DNA of 38,435 nucleotides. It comes from JAOUEA01 sp035711865 (lineage in GTDB: Bacteria; Actinomycetota; UBA4738; HRBIN12). Within the stretch, counting starts at the first letter, position 1. Every line of letters begins with the position of its first letter. This document shows, piece by piece, positions 34,307-38,435 of this stretch. Below the pieces are notes generated by a model, which ran no database searches, was not told the origin of the DNA, and saw only the letters and a list, made by a program, of their open reading frames with translations. The position numbers were made by a program, and so were the translations under genes. The stretch covers positions 1 to 38,435 of the forward strand of contig DASTBT010000017.1 in assembly GCA_035711865.1 (NCBI GenBank), given 5' to 3'.

Positions 34307-35161
34307 TCAGGCCCGTTCGACCTCGAAACCCGACCGCCGCACGGACACCTCCACCTGGCGCCATCCCGAGCCGGGGTCGGGCACGTGCTGCCCGGCGGCC
34401 GGGAACGCGATCAAGGACGGGCCGGCTCCCGAGACACACGCCGGCACGCCGGTATCCAGGACCGCCTCGAGGACCTCGCGGGCCTCCGGCACGAGCCGGA
34501 GTCGCGCATCCTGGTGGAGACGATCGCGGAGCGCCATGCCGAGCGCGGACGGATCGCGTGTGAACGCATGCACCGCGAGCGCCGCGTGCGCGACGTTGAA
34601 GACGGCGTCCGCCCGGGGCACGACATCGGCCAGGGCCGCGCGCGCCTCGTCGGTCGGCATCGTGACGTGATCCGGCACCAGCAGCACCGGCCGGAGATCG
34701 GTGTTCGGCTCGAGCCGGGTCGCCTGCCCCTCGGGCACGGCGATCGTGAACCCGCCGAAACAAGCGGGCGCCGCGTTGTCGGGGTGACCCTCGATCGACG
34801 CCGCGTGCATGAACACACGGGCGGGCGACGGATCGTCGCCCAGCAGGATCAGCGCCGCGGCGGCCCCCGCCACCACCGCGGCGGACGACGAGCCGAGCCC
34901 CCTCGCCAGCGGGATCCGGTTGATGCCGTGCATCGCGAAGACCGGCAGCGTGCGGTCACCGGCCACCCGGCGCATCGTCGACCGGATCAGATCGGAGCCG
35001 TCGGTCGGAAGCTCGCCTGCCCCCTCGCCGCTCCACGAGATGGCGCTCTCGTGCTCGGTATCGATCTCGACGTCGTTGCACAGCTCCAGCGCGAGCCCGA
35101 AGCAGTCGAATCCCGGACCCAGGTTCGCCGAGGTCGCCGGGACACGCAGAGTGAGACGCAT
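34307..35161 (-). CDS. thrB: Homoserine kinase
   Basis: GHMP-family kinase of 284 residues that phosphorylates homoserine, the step before threonine synthase. The opening R-V-P-A-T-S-A-N-L-G-P-G-F-D and the ATP loop P-L-A-R-G-L-G-S-S-S-A (84-94) are diagnostic. It is the last gene of the hom-thrC-thrB series, 28 bases after thrC. No ribosome site precedes the ATG; a TAGGCT box exactly six bases upstream suggests an internal, leaderless transcript in addition to read-through. Confidence 0.95.
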   Translation of the reverse strand: MRLTLRVPATSANLGPGFDCFGLALELCNDVEIDTEHESAISWSGEGAGELPTDGSDLIRSTMRRVAGDRTLPVFAMHGINRIPLARGLGSSSAAVVAGAAAALILLGDDPSPARVFMHAASIEGHPDNAAPACFGGFTIAVPEGQATRLEPNTDLRPVLLVPDHVTMPTDEARAALADVVPRADAVFNVAHAALAVHAFTRDPSALGMALRDRLHQDARLRLVPEAREVLEAVLDTGVPACVSGAGPSLIAFPAAGQHVPDPGSGWRQVEVSVRRSGFEVERA

Positions 35162-35167
35162 CGCTCG

Positions 35168-35173
35168 AGCCTA
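35168..35173 (-). promoter_or_regulatory. Candidate leaderless -10 box before thrB
   Basis: TAGGCT (35173-35168 on the minus strand) fits TANNNT and ends six bases before the ATG, the distance typical of leaderless actinobacterial mRNAs. The -35 region would lie inside the end of thrC and is not recognisable. A very similar sequence, TAGGCT eight bases before the ATG, precedes meaB. Confidence 0.35.
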
Positions 35174-35189
35174 ACGCGGCGGCGGCGCC

Positions 35190-36260
35190 CTACAGACCGA
35201 GCTCGGCAGCGACCGCGCCGGCATCGGGGGGCACCGCCGCCGGATGCGCCGCGCCGGCGATCGCCCACTCTGGATCCTTGAGCCCGTGGCCGGTCAGGAT
35301 GCACACAACGGTGGCTCCGCCCGGCAGTGCCCCCTCGGCGTGGAGGTGCAGCAGGCCGGCCACGCTCGCCGCGCTGGCCGGCTCGGCGAACAGCCCTTCG
35401 CGGGCGACCCGACGATACGCCGCCAGGATCTCCCGATCGGTGACCGCATCGATCGAACCCTCGGACTCCCTCGCGGCCGCCACCGCCTTGTCCCACGACG
35501 CGGGGTTCCCGATCCGGATCGCCGTCGCGATCGTCTGCGGATCCTTGATCGGCTCGCCTCGCACGATCGGCGCCGCCCCCTGCGCCTGGAACCCCATCAT
35601 CCGCGGAGGCTCGACGATCACGCCGTCCGCGAGGTACTCGGAGTAGCCGGCCCAATGGCTCGAGATGTTCCCGGCGTTGCCCACCGGCACACAGTGCAGG
35701 TCGGGAGCGCGGCCGATCGCGTCGACGATCTCGAACACGCAGGTCTTCTGCCCTTGCAACCGGTACACGTTCACGCTGTTGACGAGGGTGACCTGGAACC
35801 GATCCGCGAGGTCGGTCGCGAGCTGGAGCGAGTCGTCGAAATTGCCGTCGACCTCGAGCACACGTGCGCCGTGCACGAGCGTCTGTGCCATCTTCCCGAT
35901 CGCGACCTTGTCCTTCGGCACGAGCACCGCACAGGGCAGGCCGGCCTTCGCCGCGTACGCCGCGGCCGACGCGCTCGTGTTGCCGGTCGATGCGCAGACC
36001 ACGGCCTTGGCGCCCTCTTCGAGGGCCTTCGAGATCGCGAGCGTCATGCCACGATCCTTGAAGGACCCGGTGGGGTTGGCGCCTTCGAACTTCAGCCAGA
36101 CGTCGCAGCCGGTCTCGTCGCTCAGCGGCCCCGATCGCACCAGCGGGGTTCCGCCTTCGAGCAAGGTGACGACGGGGGTGGCGTCGCCCACCGGGAGCCG
36201 AGCACGGTACTCCTCGATCACCCCACGCCATTGGTGGGCACCATCCGGGCGAACGGTCAT
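35190..36260 (-). CDS. thrC: Threonine synthase
   Basis: PLP enzyme of 356 residues that turns O-phosphohomoserine into threonine. The PLP lysine is Lys68 in N-P-T-G-S-F-K-D-R-G, and C-A-S-T-G-N-T-S-A-S plus G-N-A-G-N-I-S are the phosphate- and substrate-binding loops of the short (class II) actinobacterial type. The ATG at 36260 lies 13 bases after the hom stop; the open frame further upstream reads through hom in a wrong phase. Confidence 0.96.
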   Translation of the reverse strand: MTVRPDGAHQWRGVIEEYRARLPVGDATPVVTLLEGGTPLVRSGPLSDETGCDVWLKFEGANPTGSFKDRGMTLAISKALEEGAKAVVCASTGNTSASAAAYAAKAGLPCAVLVPKDKVAIGKMAQTLVHGARVLEVDGNFDDSLQLATDLADRFQVTLVNSVNVYRLQGQKTCVFEIVDAIGRAPDLHCVPVGNAGNISSHWAGYSEYLADGVIVEPPRMMGFQAQGAAPIVRGEPIKDPQTIATAIRIGNPASWDKAVAAARESEGSIDAVTDREILAAYRRVAREGLFAEPASAASVAGLLHLHAEGALPGGATVVCILTGHGLKDPEWAIAGAAHPAAVPPDAGAVAAELGL

Positions 36261-36273
36261 CGGTGAGTCCCGA

Positions 36274-37566
36274 TCACGGCTCCTCACCCTCCACCCGGAG
36301 CACGCTCGCCACCGAACGCACCGCCGGCGACTCGCGCAGTTCCTGCAGCGTCTTCTGCATGGCCCCCTCCAGCGCCCGGTGGGTGATGAACACGAGGGTG
36401 GCCTCGTCGCCGAACCCCTCCTGCCAGACCCGTTCGATCGAGACACCGTTGTGACCGAAGTCGCCCGCGATCTCGGCGAGCACGCCGGGACGGTCCGCGA
36501 CGTGCAGGTTGATGTAGTACTGGCCGTTGGTGTCGCTCATCGGCCGGATGTGTCGGTCCACGGTGCGCGTATGGCCCATCGCACGGCCGCCGGTGAGGAG
36601 ATTGCGAGCGGCGGCGACGAGGTCACCCACCACCGCCGTCGCCGTCGGATCCCCCCCGGCTCCCGGCCCGAAGAGCATCAGCTGACCCACGCTCCGGCCC
36701 TCGATGTAGACAGCGTTGAACGCATCGTGCACGGCGGCCAGCGGATGCGCGGCAGGGACCATGGCGGGGTGAACGCGCACGCTGATCGCCTCGTCGTCGA
36801 GCTCCGCGATCGCGAGGAGCTTCACGACGTATCCCATGCGGTCGGCATCGGCGATGTCCTGTGACGTGATCGACGCGATGCCCTCCCGGTACACGTCGCC
36901 GGCGACGACCCCGGAATCGAACGCGATCGACGCGAGGATCGCGCACTTCGCCGCGGCGTCCGAACCGTCGATGTCGGCGGTCGGGTCGGCTTCGGCGTAC
37001 CCGAATCGTTGGGCTTCGGCCAGCGCCTCGTCGAACGACGACGCGTTCCGGGACATCTGGGTGAGGATGTAGTTGGTCGTGCCGTTGACGATGCCGAGCA
37101 ATCGTGTGACCCGCTCACCCGCCAGGGACTCCTTGAGCGGACGGATCAGCGGGATCCCGCCGCCGACGGACGCCTCGAAGAACAGATCCCGGCCCGCCGC
37201 GTCGGCCGCCTCGAACAGCTCGCTGCCGGCGACGGCCAGCAGCTCTTTGTTCGCCGTGACGACCGACTTGCCCGAGGCGAGCGCGCGCAGCAGCATGGCC
37301 CGCGCCGGCTCGACCCCACCGAGGGTCTCGCAGACGAGGTCGATCTCGGGGTCGTCGACGAGCTCGACGCCGTCGGTCGTGAACACGCTCCGCGGCACCG
37401 GAACGTCGCGGTCGCGATCGGGATCGCGAACGGCGATGCGCGTGACCTTGAGGCGGCAGCCGGCGCGCATCGCGATGTCGTCGCCGCGCTCGTGAAGCGA
37501 ACGCACGACGGCGCTTCCGACCGTGCCGCACCCGAGCAGGCCGATCGTGACCGTGCGTTCGCTCAT
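36274..37566 (-). CDS. hom: Homoserine dehydrogenase with ACT domain
   Basis: Reduces aspartate semialdehyde to homoserine. The 430-residue protein has a NAD(P) fold with G-L-L-G-C-G-T-V-G (9-17), the catalytic domain with V-T-A-N-K-E-L-L-A and G-I-V-N-G-T-T-N-Y-I-L, and a C-terminal ACT domain (about 350-425) that normally gives threonine feedback. The ATG overlaps the stop of the LysA-GNAT gene by four bases. The order lysA-hom-thrC-thrB is that of M. tuberculosis. Confidence 0.97.
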   Translation of the reverse strand: MSERTVTIGLLGCGTVGSAVVRSLHERGDDIAMRAGCRLKVTRIAVRDPDRDRDVPVPRSVFTTDGVELVDDPEIDLVCETLGGVEPARAMLLRALASGKSVVTANKELLAVAGSELFEAADAAGRDLFFEASVGGGIPLIRPLKESLAGERVTRLLGIVNGTTNYILTQMSRNASSFDEALAEAQRFGYAEADPTADIDGSDAAAKCAILASIAFDSGVVAGDVYREGIASITSQDIADADRMGYVVKLLAIAELDDEAISVRVHPAMVPAAHPLAAVHDAFNAVYIEGRSVGQLMLFGPGAGGDPTATAVVGDLVAAARNLLTGGRAMGHTRTVDRHIRPMSDTNGQYYINLHVADRPGVLAEIAGDFGHNGVSIERVWQEGFGDEATLVFITHRALEGAMQKTLQELRESPAVRSVASVLRVEGEEP

Positions 37567-38435
37567 CGAGCGCCCCCCGCGCCGTCGTCGCCGTCGATCC
37601 AGGCAGCCATCAGTATCTCGTCCTCGTCACCGTAGGACTTGCGGGAATGGCGTGCGAGCCTTCCTTCCTCGACGAACCCGAACTTGCGGTACAGCGCGAT
37701 CGCACCCGTGTTGTGCGGATAGACCGACAGCGCCACCTTGTCGACCCCGACCGATCGCGCCCATCGCAACGCTTCGGCCAGCAGGGCGGAGCCGATGCCC
37801 CGGCCCCGTGCGGCCGCCTCGACCGCGATCCCGAGCGTTGCCACGTGCCTGGTGACCGGGTGTGACTCCCGCTGCACGTAGACGTGCCCGACCACGCGAT
37901 CGTCGCCGTCGACCGCGACGATCTGTGCCTCGCGGTCGGTCCACGGATGCCGGAACCGCCGCCGGTACCCGCGAACGGTTCCGGTCACACGCTCGGTGCG
38001 CACGTGCCGGCCCTCCTCGACGATCGCGGTCCAGAACGCGAGGTAGGATCGGGCGTCCTGGGGTCGTGCCGGCCGGACGGTGATGCCTTCGGGCGACGTC
38101 GCGGCCCGGTCTCGAACGGCGCCGACCTCGAGGCGGTCGAGATCGCCCGCGTCCTCACGACGCAGCCACGGCGACACGGCGCCGTCGCGCACGGCCACGA
38201 CCGCGGGGCGGCCGACACGGTTGTAGGTGCTGGCCAAGGGATACGTGTACGCGCCGGTCGCGGCGAACGCGAGCAGGTCGCCCGGTCCCGTCGGCTCCGG
38301 CAGGACCACGTTCTCGGCCAGCGTGTCTCCGGACTCGCAATGCCGCCCCACGATCGTGAACGGGGCGATCCCGTCCCCGGGCCCGACCCCCGGGTCGCCC
38401 GTGGGCGGCGACGCACGAGCGACCGTGTGCCTCGC
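37563..38435 (-). CDS. lysA: Diaminopimelate decarboxylase (C-terminal part) fused to a GNAT acetyltransferase, partial
   Basis: The 290 residues in view run uninterrupted from the right window edge. The first 110 or so are the end of LysA: V-G-R-H-C-E-S-G-D, the active-site loop whose Cys comes from the neighbouring subunit, then P-G-D-L-L-A-F, T-G-A-Y-T-Y-P-L-A-S-T-Y-N-R. After a short linker (near residue 115) a complete GNAT domain begins at I-T-V-R-P-A-R-P-Q-D-A, with the acetyl-CoA loop R-G-R-G-I-G-S-A-L-L and the ending N-T-G-A-I-A-L-Y-R-K-F-G-F-V-E-E-G. LysA makes lysine from meso-diaminopimelate; the acetyltransferase substrate is unknown. No stop or start signal with a ribosome site separates the two parts. 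A GTG within V-G-R-H-C-E-S-G-D is not a real start, since it would cut the LysA fold. Confidence 0.85.
   Translation of the reverse strand, partial: ARHTVARASPPTGDPGVGPGDGIAPFTIVGRHCESGDTLAENVVLPEPTGPGDLLAFAATGAYTYPLASTYNRVGRPAVVAVRDGAVSPWLRREDAGDLDRLEVGAVRDRAATSPEGITVRPARPQDARSYLAFWTAIVEEGRHVRTERVTGTVRGYRRRFRHPWTDREAQIVAVDGDDRVVGHVYVQRESHPVTRHVATLGIAVEAAARGRGIGSALLAEALRWARSVGVDKVALSVYPHNTGAIALYRKFGFVEEGRLARHSRKSYGDEDEILMAAWIDGDDGAGGAR

Noticed and set aside
37563..38351. A separate GNAT gene starting at a GTG at 38351
   Set aside because: That GTG lies within the LysA active-site loop (V-G-R-H-C-E-S-G-D) and the frame stays open to the window edge with LysA-like sequence.

Overview
This is a dense stretch of chromosome, rich in G+C by eye, that reads as an actinobacterium (Actinomycetota), probably outside the well-studied genera; the class cannot be fixed from the window. 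The clues are the gene order lysA-hom-thrC-thrB ... rho-rpmE-prfA-prmC-tsaC ... wecA-atp operon-murA, which matches Mycobacterium tuberculosis around Rv1293-Rv1315, a rho protein with a long Arg/Gly/Asp-rich insert, a MarP-type membrane protease, a DivIVA-like protein and an AtpA with an acidic C-terminal extension. Nearly every gene is on the minus strand, so transcription runs from high to low coordinates; only marP (33109-34296) is on the plus strand. There is no gene-free stretch above 150 bases, and I see no rRNA, tRNA, CRISPR, insertion sequence or phage gene.

In the direction of transcription: (1) 38435-34307, aspartate-family amino acids: a LysA tail fused to a GNAT acetyltransferase (cut by the window edge), hom, thrC, thrB. 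(2) 34296-33109, marP, convergent with thrB and divergent from the next unit. (3) 33033-27121, a unit made of a metallophosphoesterase, a cyclic 2,3-diphosphoglycerate synthetase, a 2-phosphoglycerate kinase and a transaldolase, running into rho, rpmE and yqhQ (DUF1385). (4) 26066-19463, a DivIVA-like protein, prfA, prmC, tsaC/Sua5, a low-molecular-weight phosphatase, glyA and wecA. (5) 19313-15041, a polyamine-type ABC transporter potA-D-B-C inserted between wecA and the ATP synthase genes. (6) 14929-7625, the full F1Fo ATP synthase operon (two small assembly-type membrane proteins, then a, c, b, delta, alpha, gamma, beta, epsilon), followed by murA. (7) 6301-849, a CPBP protease and an acyl-CoA unit (SCP2-like protein, Zn alcohol dehydrogenase, second SCP2-like protein, meaB, acyl-CoA mutase large subunit). 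(8) 741-1, cbiM and the start of a cbiN-like gene for cobalt uptake, which fits the B12 need of the mutase next door.

The most interesting content is the bacterial pair of genes for making cyclic 2,3-diphosphoglycerate (cDPG), a solute known from heat-loving methanogens, together with a cyclic-phosphodiesterase-like metallophosphoesterase. Also notable are a mutase whose substrate-pocket residues are of the isobutyryl-CoA type although it would normally be named methylmalonyl-CoA mutase, a MurA with Asp in place of the fosfomycin-target Cys, a LysA-GNAT fusion, and several promoters whose -10 box lies so close to the start codon that the mRNAs should be leaderless or nearly so.
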